NCBI GenBank assembly: GCA_016704485.1
Contig: JADJAA010000001.1
Coordinates: forward strand, 620,001-684,000
DNA: 64,000 nt
Direction of reading: 5' to 3'
Origin: Flavobacteriales bacterium
GTDB taxonomy: Bacteria > Bacteroidota > Bacteroidia > Flavobacteriales_F > PHOS-HE28
The translations under genes and the position numbers were made by a program. This document shows positions 50,701 through 60,239 of this stretch, in pieces; the first letter of the stretch is position 1, and every line of letters starts with the position of its first letter. The notes beneath the pieces were generated by a model, which saw only the letters and a program-made list of their open reading frames with translations, did no database searches and had not been told where the DNA came from.

Positions 50701-53561
50701 TCACCATTACCGTGAACACCGGTTATACGATCAACGCTGGTCCGGACCACACCGTGTGCTCTACTCTAGGTCAACAGCTCAACGTAATTCATAACGTGCC
50801 GAATGCAACTTATGCATGGACACCCGCCTCATCTTTCTTCTCTGCTAACGTCCAATCTCCTATCATTCAAACGGACGGCACCCAAACATTTACCATTGTG
50901 GTCACCGATCAAAACGGTTGCACGGTATCTGACAACATTATACTTACGCGTGCATTCGCAAACCTACCAGCAACCCAGAACGTAAGCGGTTGCAGCAACC
51001 TTACCAATACGCTGACAGCACCGGCCGCAGGGGTGAATTACGCTTGGACAACACCAACCGGCCCCGGACCAACGGGACCCGGCTTCCAAAGCATCAATGC
51101 GACCGAAAGCGGAGCACACGCTGTAACCATTACTGACGCGCAGGGCTGTACCGGTACCACAACATTCAACGTGAATCTGTTCACGGTGCCTGTGGTGAAC
51201 CTAGGTCCGGACGTCTCACTTTGCGGATCACAAGGTCATGTTCTGAACGCAGGAAATGCCGGTAGTACTTTCTTCTGGAGTAATAACGCCACATCGCAAT
51301 CCATCAACATTACTAATTCGGGTGTGTATTCCGTTTCGGTAACGAACAGCAATGGCTGTATTGCATCGGATAACGTCAATGTGCAATTCAATGCAAACCC
51401 GGTAGATGTTCTAACGAATGTGAACACTTGTATTTCCACCCCACCAACACTGAACGCAGGAAACCCCGGTGCAACTTACCTCTGGAGCAACAACGCCACC
51501 ACCCAGAGCATTACACCCACCACAAGCGGAACATACACCGTACAGGTAACAACTCCGCAACAATGCACAGCGATGTTCGACGCCGTGGTAACGCTTGCTC
51601 CAACACTGACCGTGAACCTAGGCAGTGACACTACGATCTGCCAAGGCGCAAGTGTTCTGCTCGATGCAGGAACGCCGAGTGCTACGCATCTATGGAACAC
51701 CGCTGCTACTTCCCAAACATTGAACGTTTCAACCAGTGGAACATACAATGTCACTATCAGTAACGGCGGTTGCTCAGCTACGGATGCCATTACGATCAAC
51801 GTAGCTCCAATGCCTATCGATGTTCTGCAGGATGTCACCGCATGCATCACCACGCCACCAACATTGAACGCCGGCAATTCAGGTTATTCATTCCTTTGGA
51901 ATACCAATGCCCAATCACAATCGATCTCGCCTATCATAAGCGGAACGTATAGCGTACTGATCACATCCCCTCAGTTATGCAGTGCTACTTACGATGCGAT
52001 CGTTACGCTTACACCGGAGCTTAATGTTGCGTTAGGTAACGACACGACGATCTGCCAAGGTTCATCGCTCATTCTTGACGCAGGTAGCCCAGGCGATTCA
52101 CATACGTGGAATACCTCGGAAACAACACAGACACTGACCGTTACGAACAGCGGAACGTATAGTGTGGTTGTTAGCAATGGCGGATGTACAGCGAGTGATG
52201 CAATACAACTAACCGTTGCCCCGATGCCTGTGGATGCGCTATCCGATGTCGTTATCTGCGAAGATCAGGATCTGACATTGGATGCAGCGAACAACGGTAG
52301 TACTTACCAATGGGCCAGTGGGCAATCAACACAGATAATTACACCGATGATCAGTGGCCTCTATTCCGTAACAGTTACAACGGCTAACAATTGCACCAGC
52401 ACATTCGATTCGCAAGTGACCATCTCTCCATTGATCAACATTGAGCTAGGTAACGATACGGTTCTCTGTCAAGGAACTACTATGATCCTGAACGCAACTT
52501 CTCCGGCAGCGACATATGTATGGAGTACCGGTGCAAACTCACCTACGCTCTCCGTTACCCAACCAGGCAACTATTCCGTTACCGTACAGAATGCGGGGTG
52601 CCAAGCAACTGATAACATCACTGTGGATTATGTGGATGCGCCAACGGACCAGCTAACGGATGTAACTGTGTGCATCGAAGAGAGCGTGATCCTGGATGCA
52701 GGAAATCCTGGAAGTATATTCCTCTGGAGCACGGGCAGTACGGATCAGACCATTAGTCCAAATTCAAATGGAACCTACTCGGTGATCGTGACCAACCCGA
52801 ACGGTTGTGTGCGCACATTCAATGCTGAGGTTGTTCTGGTGCCGATGCCGAACATTGAACTGGGCAACGATACGATCCTTTGCGATGGCGAGCTCATAGT
52901 CCTGGATGCGAAGAATCTGGGATCCACGTACCAATGGAACACTGGGGAAACGACCCGGACATTGGAAGTTAGAACCTCCGGCACTTACTCCGTGACCGTT
53001 AACAATGGCTATTGCGTACAAAGCGACTCCATCGACATAGGCTTCAATCCCTCGCCTGTGAACATAGCCGCTCACCAATTCATCACTTGCTTGGATGAAA
53101 AACCCGGTTACGTCATCATCGATGCGGGTAATGCAGGGGCCCAATTCAACTGGAGCACAGGTGAGGCAACTCAGGTGATCCATGCTGACACGTATGGAAC
53201 GTATCTCATTGAAGTGACCAACAGGTACGATTGCTCCATGCGTGACTCCATTGAGGTGGCCGAGTATTGCCCTTCCACGCTGTATATGCCGAATACGTTC
53301 ACTCCGAATGGAGACGGCCTGAATGATATTTTCATTCCGGTCGGTAAGAATATCTCATCGGTGCACTTGATGATCTTCGATCGATGGGGAGGTATACTTT
53401 TCGAAAGCAATGATCCGAATGTTGGCTGGGATGGCACCTACCAAGGTCAACTCGTCAAGAACGACATCTACGCATGGAAACTTGAATACCGATTCATTGA
53501 CAAGAACGGTGTTGAAAGTCTACTTCAGAAAGAGATCGGACACGTGCAGGTACTTCGATGA
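47712..53561 (+). CDS. Giant T9SS type B surface protein with IgGFc-binding-like N-terminal region
   Basis: This 1949-residue protein has a signal peptide (CTLVATLLFVLGGTAFGQ). The first 450 residues match the IgGFc-binding N-terminal domain as seen in Bacteroidota (GKTFWAGFMRN, ISSYQNQTHDLTQVLP, then YRVDAYKG and FRIMADQ-like YRIMADQNATSVTV). A jelly-roll-like segment follows (about residues 640-800). From about 830 onward there are tandem PKD/Ig-like modules of about 75 residues, many alternating as pairs ('V-N-L-G-x-D-T-T-I-C-Q-G' and 'P-P-T-L-N-A-G-N-x-G'). The end is the gliding-motility-associated C-terminal domain (NTFTPNGDGLNDIF, then IFDRWGGILFES), the T9SS type B tail. It is probably a surface adhesin or gliding-related protein. 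Confidence 0.9.
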   Translation: MFKTIIFLHAISRKCTLVATLLFVLGGTAFGQSTNLPTRGKTFWAGFMRNANSGAANLRVHILSTTATSGTVSMPLTGWSAPFTVAANGAAIVNVSLTAENIGSGSIVPKGVLITSADSVNVFISSYQNQTHDLTQVLPETSLGSAYRVDAYKGFPNLGNLYKSELLIVGTEDGTQVDIVPAVNLLAGGAVGVPFSITLNAGQTYQLQAATDGLDLTGTTIRAAVNSTCKPFAVFGGSQCALVPATCQACDMVFEQMRPIATWGTRYFTVPVNGVSQFTYRIMADQNATSVTVAGGAPIILNAGQVHEVNGTAVPVCIQANKPISVAQLLQGNQCAGTGDPSLILMEPADRLSKSASFQTLTSGTLNQHSISVVMPASGLGQLTMNGTTVSSALFTPYPNCTDRVYAKIPVSAGVHRLASTIGFQLYMFGLGNGESYGGSVRNIAAVPLQTDSLICGTGPVTLNSPEALTNAQWTTASAPSTVLANGNAYSLTPTASDSYTVTGGSPITGCPRSFTYHIGVPVTVLPNATANGANSTSICQFAPVQLGVSPAPDPAWFDITWSPASSLSDPTIGAPIATPYSTTWYTVDIVSPVGCGSARDSVLVTVQPAQLRDLDTFVNDPSICVGETVQLSSSALRTIATDRFNTTPAPLWNAIQGGSIAMECGGLTGTALYFNGAGQRYAKTNGFNTSSGGRVEFHLKIGSGMAPCEDADPGEDVIFQYSTNNGLSWNTPPNGTMHQDLYPTFLPVSIDLPLNAQGPNVMFKISQPVHSGAGQDNWSIDDLIISRVDNSWLNYAWTPANSSPTSSSTSASPSTSGWYYLQVTDPTGGCVYRDSIHVNVSPAMSMTVTPNSTLCTPAPVQLNANAGAGAQYSWSTTNGTLSATNVANPSANANATATYNVQATNAIGCTVNGAVTITVAPALNLVLSTANDPLCQGQSTQLTAVGSGAPGLTYNWTGAGLNNPNIANPIASPTQTTTYTCTITHTATGCTRSSAITITVNTGYTINAGPDHTVCSTLGQQLNVIHNVPNATYAWTPASSFFSANVQSPIIQTDGTQTFTIVVTDQNGCTVSDNIILTRAFANLPATQNVSGCSNLTNTLTAPAAGVNYAWTTPTGPGPTGPGFQSINATESGAHAVTITDAQGCTGTTTFNVNLFTVPVVNLGPDVSLCGSQGHVLNAGNAGSTFFWSNNATSQSINITNSGVYSVSVTNSNGCIASDNVNVQFNANPVDVLTNVNTCISTPPTLNAGNPGATYLWSNNATTQSITPTTSGTYTVQVTTPQQCTAMFDAVVTLAPTLTVNLGSDTTICQGASVLLDAGTPSATHLWNTAATSQTLNVSTSGTYNVTISNGGCSATDAITINVAPMPIDVLQDVTACITTPPTLNAGNSGYSFLWNTNAQSQSISPIISGTYSVLITSPQLCSATYDAIVTLTPELNVALGNDTTICQGSSLILDAGSPGDSHTWNTSETTQTLTVTNSGTYSVVVSNGGCTASDAIQLTVAPMPVDALSDVVICEDQDLTLDAANNGSTYQWASGQSTQIITPMISGLYSVTVTTANNCTSTFDSQVTISPLINIELGNDTVLCQGTTMILNATSPAATYVWSTGANSPTLSVTQPGNYSVTVQNAGCQATDNITVDYVDAPTDQLTDVTVCIEESVILDAGNPGSIFLWSTGSTDQTISPNSNGTYSVIVTNPNGCVRTFNAEVVLVPMPNIELGNDTILCDGELIVLDAKNLGSTYQWNTGETTRTLEVRTSGTYSVTVNNGYCVQSDSIDIGFNPSPVNIAAHQFITCLDEKPGYVIIDAGNAGAQFNWSTGEATQVIHADTYGTYLIEVTNRYDCSMRDSIEVAEYCPSTLYMPNTFTPNGDGLNDIFIPVGKNISSVHLMIFDRWGGILFESNDPNVGWDGTYQGQLVKNDIYAWKLEYRFIDKNGVESLLQKEIGHVQVLR

Positions 53562-53582
53562 ACCAGTAGAGTTCTCCACACC

Positions 53583-54362
53583 TCAAAGTTCCAAGCGGAA
53601 TACATCAGAATCTTGACCTGCCGGGAATTTATCCCGAAAGTCCTGCAACGCGGTGTGATCAAGCAGTACCGTTGCAATGCCTTCTTCACTTGGTGCAACG
53701 CCACCTATTTGCGCACCGCGTGGATCGATAACGATCGAATCTCCGCTATAATGGTGACCCTTACCATCCATTCCAACACGATTAAGGCCAACGACGTATG
53801 CTTGATTCTCAATAGCGCGAGCGATCAATAGTTGGCTCCATGGATAACGACGAACTTCCGGCCAATTCGCGACATATAGCATAGCATCAACATCACCACG
53901 ATTCCTGCTGAAGACCGGGAAGCGCAGGTCATAACAGACCTGTAAGAGGATGCGCCAGTTCTTCCAAGCCACAACGACCCGTTCGTTACCGGCAGTAAAA
54001 TAGTTCTGTTCATCTGCCATACGGAACAGATGACGCTTATCATAATGGTCGATCGATCCGTCCGGATGTACGAAGAGCCCGCGGTTGTATCGTTCACCAT
54101 TGTCCTCAATGATCACGCTACCATAGATAGCCGCATTACATCGCTTTGCTTGACCTCGCATCCAAGCGATGGTCGCCCCATCCATGGTCTCACTTAGATC
54201 ATGGCTGCGCATACTGAATCCGGTACTGAACATCTCCGGCAAAATGATCAGATCCGTAACGCCTTGAAGAGGAGCCAGCTTCTCGGAGAACATAGCACAA
54301 TTCGCTTCCGCATCCTCCCAATGCAACATGCTCTGTACCAACGTTACTCTTAGATCCTGCAT
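53583..54362 (-). CDS. Omega-amidase, nitrilase superfamily (YafV-like)
   Basis: This enzyme hydrolyses alpha-ketoglutaramate (and similar omega-amides) to 2-oxoglutarate and ammonia. The catalytic triad of the nitrilase fold is visible: Glu43 (ILPEMFSTGF), Lys109 (DHYDKRHLF) and Cys143 (VCYDLRFPVFSR). The length of 259 aa and the EMFSTGFSM motif are typical of the YafV/Nit2 branch. Its start overlaps the end of the upstream aminotransferase gene by 13 bp, so the two are probably translated together. This pairing matches the glutamine transaminase/omega-amidase route. Confidence 0.92.
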   Translation of the reverse strand: MQDLRVTLVQSMLHWEDAEANCAMFSEKLAPLQGVTDLIILPEMFSTGFSMRSHDLSETMDGATIAWMRGQAKRCNAAIYGSVIIEDNGERYNRGLFVHPDGSIDHYDKRHLFRMADEQNYFTAGNERVVVAWKNWRILLQVCYDLRFPVFSRNRGDVDAMLYVANWPEVRRYPWSQLLIARAIENQAYVVGLNRVGMDGKGHHYSGDSIVIDPRGAQIGGVAPSEEGIATVLLDHTALQDFRDKFPAGQDSDVFRLEL

Positions 54363-55498
54363 AGCCGTTCGATCGCTTTGTCCAATGTACTATCCTCTTT
54401 TGCAAAACAGAAACGTATCAATCGTTGCCCTTCTGGCTTCGTAGCATAGAAAGGCGAAAGAGGAATGGCCGCCACGCGATGTTCTTCTGCAAGGGTCACA
54501 GCGAAATCCAGATCAAGCGAATCGCTGATCGCAGAATAATCGGCGACCTGAAAATAAGACCCTTCGCACGGTAATAGCCGCCAGCGAGATCCTTTCAATC
54601 CGTCAACGAAACGGTCGCGTTTCTTTTGATACATCTCCGAAACGTTCTCGTAAACGGATGAGTTCTGCATGTACGCAGCTAACGCATGTTGTATCGGTGT
54701 ATTCACGCTGAACACGTTGAATTGATGCACTTTGCGAAAACCATTCATCAACGCTGCCGGAGCAAGCACATAACCACCTTTCCAACCCGTGGCATGAAAC
54801 ACCTTCCCGAAACTGAATACCACGAATGCTCGTTCTCGTAATTCAGGATAACGCATTGCCGATGCATGGTCAGCCGGATCGAAAACGATGTGCTCATACA
54901 CCTCATCGCTAAGAAGTAGGATATTCGTGCCCTTCAGGAGCTCAGCGATCATACGCATATCCGCTTCCCGTAGGATGGCCCCAGCAGGGTTGTGCGGTGT
55001 ATTGATGATCAGTAAGCGGGTTCTTGGAGTAATGGCCTTGGCTACATCAGTAATACTGAAAACCATTTCCTTGCTTAACGCAACATGTACAGGGACGCCA
55101 CCGAACAACGCCACGGCTGGCGCATAACAGTCATACGCCGGATCGATGATGATGACCTCATCGCCCACCGAAACAACTGCGCCAATAGCAGTGAAAATGG
55201 CTTGGGTAGCGCCTGCTGTTATGGTAACCTCCGTATCCGGATCATAGCCCGTACCATAGAGATGAGCCACCTTATTCACGATCGCTTCACGCAATGCAGG
55301 CAGACCTGCCATAGGAGCGTATTGATTGTGCCCCGCCTTCATTGCCGAAACCACCAGTTCGGTCAATGATGGATCGATCGGAAAATCCGGAAAACCTTGG
55401 CTCAAATTGATCGCACCGGTCTTTTGCGCCAACTGGCTCATGACCGTGAAGATCGTGGTACCCACCCTAGGTAACTTATCAGGAACTGTGATCGCCAT
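54350..55498 (-). CDS. PLP-dependent aminotransferase, methionine/glutamine transaminase type (YbdL-like)
   Basis: This fold type I aminotransferase of 382 residues has a substrate-site Asn170 (NTPHNPAG), Asp198 (LLSDEVYEH) and the PLP-binding Lys232 (SFGKVFHATGWKGGY). NLSQGFPDFP near residue 31 and APMAGLPALREAI near 61 are typical of the YbdL/kynurenine aminotransferase group. These enzymes use glutamine or methionine with keto acids, including the methionine precursor ketomethylthiobutyrate. The direct overlap with an omega-amidase gene supports a role in methionine salvage or glutamine transamination. The upstream 247-bp gap shows no clear promoter match. Confidence 0.93.
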   Translation of the reverse strand: MAITVPDKLPRVGTTIFTVMSQLAQKTGAINLSQGFPDFPIDPSLTELVVSAMKAGHNQYAPMAGLPALREAIVNKVAHLYGTGYDPDTEVTITAGATQAIFTAIGAVVSVGDEVIIIDPAYDCYAPAVALFGGVPVHVALSKEMVFSITDVAKAITPRTRLLIINTPHNPAGAILREADMRMIAELLKGTNILLLSDEVYEHIVFDPADHASAMRYPELRERAFVVFSFGKVFHATGWKGGYVLAPAALMNGFRKVHQFNVFSVNTPIQHALAAYMQNSSVYENVSEMYQKKRDRFVDGLKGSRWRLLPCEGSYFQVADYSAISDSLDLDFAVTLAEEHRVAAIPLSPFYATKPEGQRLIRFCFAKEDSTLDKAIERLCRI

Positions 55499-55691
55499 CG
55501 GGTGGTGAAAGTAATACCGTTTCGAACTACAGAATAGCCCGAAAATGCGAAGCTATTTTTTACCTGAGCGATACAGAATAGTTGTTGCATAGCCTGAGCT
55601 ACGGGACCACTATTTTGGAGAAGCTCAGGTGAAAAAGAGCGAGTAGGTCGGGGGATACTGTAGTTCGAATTGGTATAAGTTAAGTGTAAAG

Positions 55692-55719
55692 AAAAAGGCC
55701 TCGACAATGCAAGACCTTT
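55692..55719 (-). terminator. Terminator after the 147-aa secreted protein gene
   Basis: On the minus strand AAAGGTCTT and GAGGCCTTT form a 9-bp stem with two G-U pairs, followed by TTTTTC, 27 bp beyond the stop codon at 55746. Confidence 0.65.
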
Positions 55720-55745
55720 CATGGGATCAGGAAAGCTATACGCCC

Positions 55746-56189
55746 TTATTCCTTGAAGCCCATCAATATGGCCACGCAACCTACGTGCACCATGGAACTA
55801 TTTCCTTTCTCCGGTACCCAGACCACGACTTTCATTTGTGCCGTGTTCGTGGACTTAACATCAAAGTAGCGTTTAGGTGCATCGGCAAGGCTCTCGAACA
55901 CGATCTTGTTGTAGGCATCCACGATCTTCCAATTCACTTCGCCCAGTATCGGATGGGCACAGACCATAACACGGTACTCCTGACCGCTATAGAAGGTGAG
56001 GTTCACCTCGGCCTCATCGCCGGGACTCAATTGCGCTCCGTTGAACGTCTCATTGAACTGGTATGGAGCTAATTCGGGAAGGCATTTATTCTTCGCAAAA
56101 CTCCGACATTGGGCCAAGGCATCGGTGGTCGAACACACGAAGAGGACTGCTACAATGACTTGGGTAAGAATGGTTCGTACGTTGAACAT
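55746..56189 (-). CDS. Small secreted protein, 147 aa, unknown function
   Basis: A signal peptide is clear (LTQVIVAVLFVCSTTDALAQ, cleavage after about residue 27). The mature part starts with a Cys-rich segment (CRSFAKNKC, LPELAPYQFNETFNG) and continues as a beta-rich domain (AEVNLTFYSGQEYRVMVC, MKVVVWVPEKG) that resembles small Bacteroidota periplasmic proteins. I know no function. It follows the lipoprotein gene by 8 bp and is last in a polA-lipoprotein-secreted protein series with a terminator behind it. Confidence 0.8.
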   Translation of the reverse strand: MFNVRTILTQVIVAVLFVCSTTDALAQCRSFAKNKCLPELAPYQFNETFNGAQLSPGDEAEVNLTFYSGQEYRVMVCAHPILGEVNWKIVDAYNKIVFESLADAPKRYFDVKSTNTAQMKVVVWVPEKGNSSMVHVGCVAILMGFKE

Positions 56190-56197
56190 TGCGGCGA

Positions 56198-57088
56198 TCA
56201 GTTGATGAAGTTGGTACGGATGGTCGTCGCTTTTTCACTTATGGCGACCAATTGTGCATCTGTCAATGTTGCTGGCTCACCACCACTACCTACGACGGCT
56301 ACGCCTCGCTCCTCACTGACCGTGCTTTCTCCAGCGGGTTGTTTCACTTCCTCGAACAATACCTGAAGCGCAGCAAGGTCCGCTCTTACGCCTTCCAACG
56401 TTGCATCCTGAATATTGTAACTATCCACCAAGGCGATCAGGTCCTTTAACGAAAGCTTCTGCTCAGCAATACGTTGGCGCAGTTCGGGAGAATCATTCGT
56501 TTTGGCCACTTCCGTGGAGATGTACAAGCCTTCAACCCAGCCACCTACGATCATCAACGCGCTAATGTTATGCCGATCGTTCTCCTTCAAATAGGCATCA
56601 ACGTTCCAATAGGTCTCACTAATTATATCGAGCAAGGCATCTCTATCGTTCTGATGTTTTTGCATTACTTCCAACGTACTGTCGTTAAATGCATTGCTAA
56701 CGCCTAATCGATCGGCCAATTTCTTAGCGCAGGACGTATAGAACATGCTCTCCTGAGTGTGATTGAAAACACTGGTATAGCTAAGGTCCGCGCCATACAC
56801 GCCTAGGTTGAGTGCTTGTTTACTTGCGGCGGTGTACTTATCCACGTTCTTAATATCGTTCAGGATCTTGCTGTTGTACTTGGCACCAGCCTTCTTCAGT
56901 AGACTAGCCGTTTCCATCGGTGAAGGGATATTATAGAAGATGTTCTTGGTCTTCCTTACCCGATCAGCTTGGGCTGAACTATCAATGGCATTGTCCACTT
57001 TCAACGCCTCCTGCGGCGGTGGCTCACTTCCACAAGCAGTGAAAAGTGCAGTAATAGCCATGACCAATGACCATTTATAGATTTTCAT
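56198..57088 (-). CDS. Lipoprotein of unknown function, 296 aa
   Basis: The start at 57088 begins MKIYKWSLVMAITALFTACG, a standard lipoprotein signal; a longer frame upstream runs into polA and is not used. The mature protein is largely helical with conserved-looking blocks (FYNIPSPMETASLLKKAGA, then NLGVYGADLSYTSVFN, then VGGWVEGLYISTEVA), which I have seen in Bacteroidota proteins without known function. A Gly/Pro-Glu-rich linker lies near the C-terminus. It lies 58 bp after polA on the same strand and 8 bp before the small secreted protein gene, which suggests a shared envelope role for these two. Confidence 0.82.
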   Translation of the reverse strand: MKIYKWSLVMAITALFTACGSEPPPQEALKVDNAIDSSAQADRVRKTKNIFYNIPSPMETASLLKKAGAKYNSKILNDIKNVDKYTAASKQALNLGVYGADLSYTSVFNHTQESMFYTSCAKKLADRLGVSNAFNDSTLEVMQKHQNDRDALLDIISETYWNVDAYLKENDRHNISALMIVGGWVEGLYISTEVAKTNDSPELRQRIAEQKLSLKDLIALVDSYNIQDATLEGVRADLAALQVLFEEVKQPAGESTVSEERGVAVVGSGGEPATLTDAQLVAISEKATTIRTNFIN

Positions 57089-57146
57089 AGCAGTTTCTGG
57101 GTTAGAGAGGTAGCGCGGTAAAGATGCCTGTAAATAGTGATGGGGA

Positions 57147-59984
57147 TCAATGGGCTTCCAACCAGTTTTTCCCCATCTGCATGTCAACAACAAGTGGAAC
57201 GTCCAATACCAAGGCGCCTTCCATAAGTTCTTTAACAATATCCTTAACGACATCCGCTTCAGAAAGTTCCACATCGAATACCAATTCGTCATGTACTTGT
57301 AAGAGCATCTTGCTCTTTAACCGCTCCATGGCCAAACGATCATGGATCCTGACCATGGCCATTTTGATAATGTCGGCAGCAGTACCCTGCATTGGAGCGT
57401 TGATCGCCACCCGTTCCGCAGCAGATCGGACAGTATTGTTCCCACTCGTGATATCCGGCAAATAACGACGACGGCCAAGCATGGTTTTCACGTATCCATG
57501 TTCTCTGCAGTAGGTGATCTGTTCATCCATATACGAACGGACCCCAGGGAATTGAGCAAAATAATCATCGATGATCTGCTTGGCTTCTGCTCTGGGAATA
57601 TTCAAGTTCTGGCTAAGACCAAAAGCTCCTTGACCATACGCAATACCGAAATTCACGGCTTTTGCTCGGCTCCTTTGTTCGCGGGTCACAGCAGCAATGT
57701 CCACATTGAAGACCTTAGCTGCTGTTGCGGCGTGAATGTCCAGACCCTGTTTGAACGCCTCTTGCATATTCGCATCACCGCTCATGTGAGCGATCACCCT
57801 TAACTCGATCTGGCTATAATCCGCGCTAAGCAATTCGTAGCCGTCGCCTCTTGGAACGAACGCCTTTCGGATCTCACGGCCCTTCTCCGTGCGAATGGGG
57901 ATGTTCTGCAAATTAGGTTCATTGCTGGCTAACCGACCCGTGGCCGCAACCGCTTGCAAATAGTTGGTATGAACTCGGCCTGTATTCGGATCAGCAGCTG
58001 CGGGCAATGTGTCAACATACGTACCCTTCAGCTTTCTGAGACTCCGATAATCAAGGATCAACGGAATAATTGGATGTGCGTTTACCAACCCGCTTAGTAC
58101 ATCTTCACTGGTCTGGTATTGGCCAGTCCGTGTTTTCTTGACACTTTCACCCCCGATCTTCAGTTGATCAAAGAGCACCTCCCCGAGTTGCTTCGGTGAA
58201 TCAAGATTGAAGACAATGCCCCCACAAGAGGTGCGGATCTCTTCTTGCAAACGTTGCAGGTCCACAGCAAGCTCTTCGCTGAATGCCTTCAACGCTGGTA
58301 TATCCAACCGGATGCCTTCGCGTTCCATGGCCGCTAATACATTGACCAATGGCATTTCCAGGTCATTGAATAAACCTTCAACCTGATCGGACTTCAGTTC
58401 GGGTGCGAACAACTCATGCAACTGCCATGTGATATCCGCATCTTCCGCGCTATATTCCTTTACGTCATTCACATCTGCATCGCGCATGTTGCGCTGATTC
58501 TTTCCCTTCGGTCCTATAAGGGTTTCGATGGAAACCGGACGATATTGAAGGTATGTTTCACTGAGGTAATCCATCCCATGCCTCAGTTCCGGATGGAGCA
58601 GGTAATGGGCGATCATGGTATCGAACAACTGGCCCTTTACCTCGATCCCGTAGTTGGCCATTACCATTACATCGTACTTGGCATTCTGGGCCACTTTGGT
58701 GACCGTAGGATCTTCAAGAACCGACCTGAACCGATCCACGACCTTTTGTGCTTCGTTGCGATCCGCTGGAACCGGGATGTAATACCCTTCATGTGCTTTC
58801 CAACTGAATGCGAGTCCCACCAATTCAGCTTTTAACTGATCAGTACTCGTGGTCTCCGTATCAAAACAGAACTTTTTCAATTTACCAAGCTGGGCCAATA
58901 GCACATCAAGATCCTTTTCTGGGTCCACCAACATGTAATTATGTGTAACGCTCCCGATCGTTGCCATTTCGGTTAAAACCACATTACCGTCTTCATCCGT
59001 GCCACTTCCGAACAGGTCCACTTGGCTTGGATGTGTTCGTTGTTTACGTGCTACTGGTGAAGCGGACCTGCTGTTATCCGGCGAATCCGCCTCGTCGCTT
59101 TCGCCTAACACCGTCTTAGTTAAATTCCTGAATTCCAGCTCACTGAATACAGCCAGGATCTTTTCTTTATCTGGTGGGTCCAGGTGCAAGCTGGTAGGGT
59201 CGAGATCCACAGGTGCATCGATCAAGATCGTGGCAAGCTGCTTACTCATGCGCCCTTGTTCCGCGAATTCACGGACATTTTGTTGTTGCTTCCCTTTAAG
59301 CTGGTCAACTCCGGCAAGTACCCCTTCCAAACTACCGAACTGTTTTACAAGTTTCATGGCGGTCTTTTCACCGATACCAGGTATTCCAGGAATATTATCC
59401 ACCGCGTCACCCATCAACCCAAGGATATCAATTACCTGTTCCGTGCGCTCAAGACCCCAACGATCACAGATCTCCTTTATGCCCAATACCTCTGGTGGCG
59501 ATCCTTGCCGACCGGGCTTGTACATTTTGATATGTTCGGTCACCAGCTGGCCAAAATCCTTATCTGGCGTGACCATGTACGTGGTGAAGCCTTCTTTCTC
59601 CGCCTTTTTGGCAAGCGTACCGATCACGTCGTCCGCCTCGTAACCATCGCTTTCAAGTATAGGGATATTGAACGCTTCTATGATCCGCCGGATGTAGGGT
59701 ATGTTGCTGCGGATGTCATCCGGCATTTCTTCCCTATTGGCCTTGTATTCGATCATGGTCTCATGCCGTTCCGTAGGTGCTGCGGTATCGAATACTACGG
59801 CAATATGGGTAGGTTTCTCGCGCTTAATAAGGTCAAGTAACGTTAGCGTGAATCCAAAGGCCGCGCTAGTATTCAGTTTAGCACTGTTGATCCGTGGATT
59901 TTTAATAAAACTGAAATAAGCCCTATAGATCAGGGCGAACGCGTCTAACAAAAAAAGGCGTTTGTCGGGCGTAGTGGATGGCAT
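57147..59984 (-). CDS. polA: DNA polymerase I
   Basis: PolA fills gaps, removes RNA primers and takes part in excision repair. The 945 residues carry all three domains. The 5'-3' exonuclease (residues 1 to about 290) has LFLLDAFALIYRAYFSF, DGYEADDVIGTLA and GDAVDNIPGIPGIGEKTA. The 3'-5' proofreading domain has CFDTETTSTD (about residues 380-390, catalytic acids intact). The polymerase domain has motif A SADYSQIELRVIAH, the O-helix REQRSRAKAVNFGIAYG and motif C LLQVHDELVFDV. The ATG at 59984 (MPSTTPDKRLFLLDAF) is preferred over the TTG-type extension to 60026. It is divergent from the next T9SS-like gene. Confidence 0.96.
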   Translation of the reverse strand: MPSTTPDKRLFLLDAFALIYRAYFSFIKNPRINSAKLNTSAAFGFTLTLLDLIKREKPTHIAVVFDTAAPTERHETMIEYKANREEMPDDIRSNIPYIRRIIEAFNIPILESDGYEADDVIGTLAKKAEKEGFTTYMVTPDKDFGQLVTEHIKMYKPGRQGSPPEVLGIKEICDRWGLERTEQVIDILGLMGDAVDNIPGIPGIGEKTAMKLVKQFGSLEGVLAGVDQLKGKQQQNVREFAEQGRMSKQLATILIDAPVDLDPTSLHLDPPDKEKILAVFSELEFRNLTKTVLGESDEADSPDNSRSASPVARKQRTHPSQVDLFGSGTDEDGNVVLTEMATIGSVTHNYMLVDPEKDLDVLLAQLGKLKKFCFDTETTSTDQLKAELVGLAFSWKAHEGYYIPVPADRNEAQKVVDRFRSVLEDPTVTKVAQNAKYDVMVMANYGIEVKGQLFDTMIAHYLLHPELRHGMDYLSETYLQYRPVSIETLIGPKGKNQRNMRDADVNDVKEYSAEDADITWQLHELFAPELKSDQVEGLFNDLEMPLVNVLAAMEREGIRLDIPALKAFSEELAVDLQRLQEEIRTSCGGIVFNLDSPKQLGEVLFDQLKIGGESVKKTRTGQYQTSEDVLSGLVNAHPIIPLILDYRSLRKLKGTYVDTLPAAADPNTGRVHTNYLQAVAATGRLASNEPNLQNIPIRTEKGREIRKAFVPRGDGYELLSADYSQIELRVIAHMSGDANMQEAFKQGLDIHAATAAKVFNVDIAAVTREQRSRAKAVNFGIAYGQGAFGLSQNLNIPRAEAKQIIDDYFAQFPGVRSYMDEQITYCREHGYVKTMLGRRRYLPDITSGNNTVRSAAERVAINAPMQGTAADIIKMAMVRIHDRLAMERLKSKMLLQVHDELVFDVELSEADVVKDIVKELMEGALVLDVPLVVDMQMGKNWLEAH

Positions 59985-60239
59985 GGGACCAAGGTAGTTG
60001 CTAGGCTCCTTTCGCCACTCCCCCAAGCGATAAAACCAATGAAATCAATGCTTTCCAACGCTTTAGGGCTGGCTCTTTCCTTTAACCGGGGCTAGGATCG
60101 GCTACTTCGGTTTGAAATGACTGGTCGAATTCCACTTGTGCACATGTTGTAATTTACTTATCTTGCGTCGATTATGGCCAATCTCCTGTCCTCAGTAAAC
60201 CGTTTTGCGTGTGCCCCGGAGGCATTCAGCGGCCTAAGG

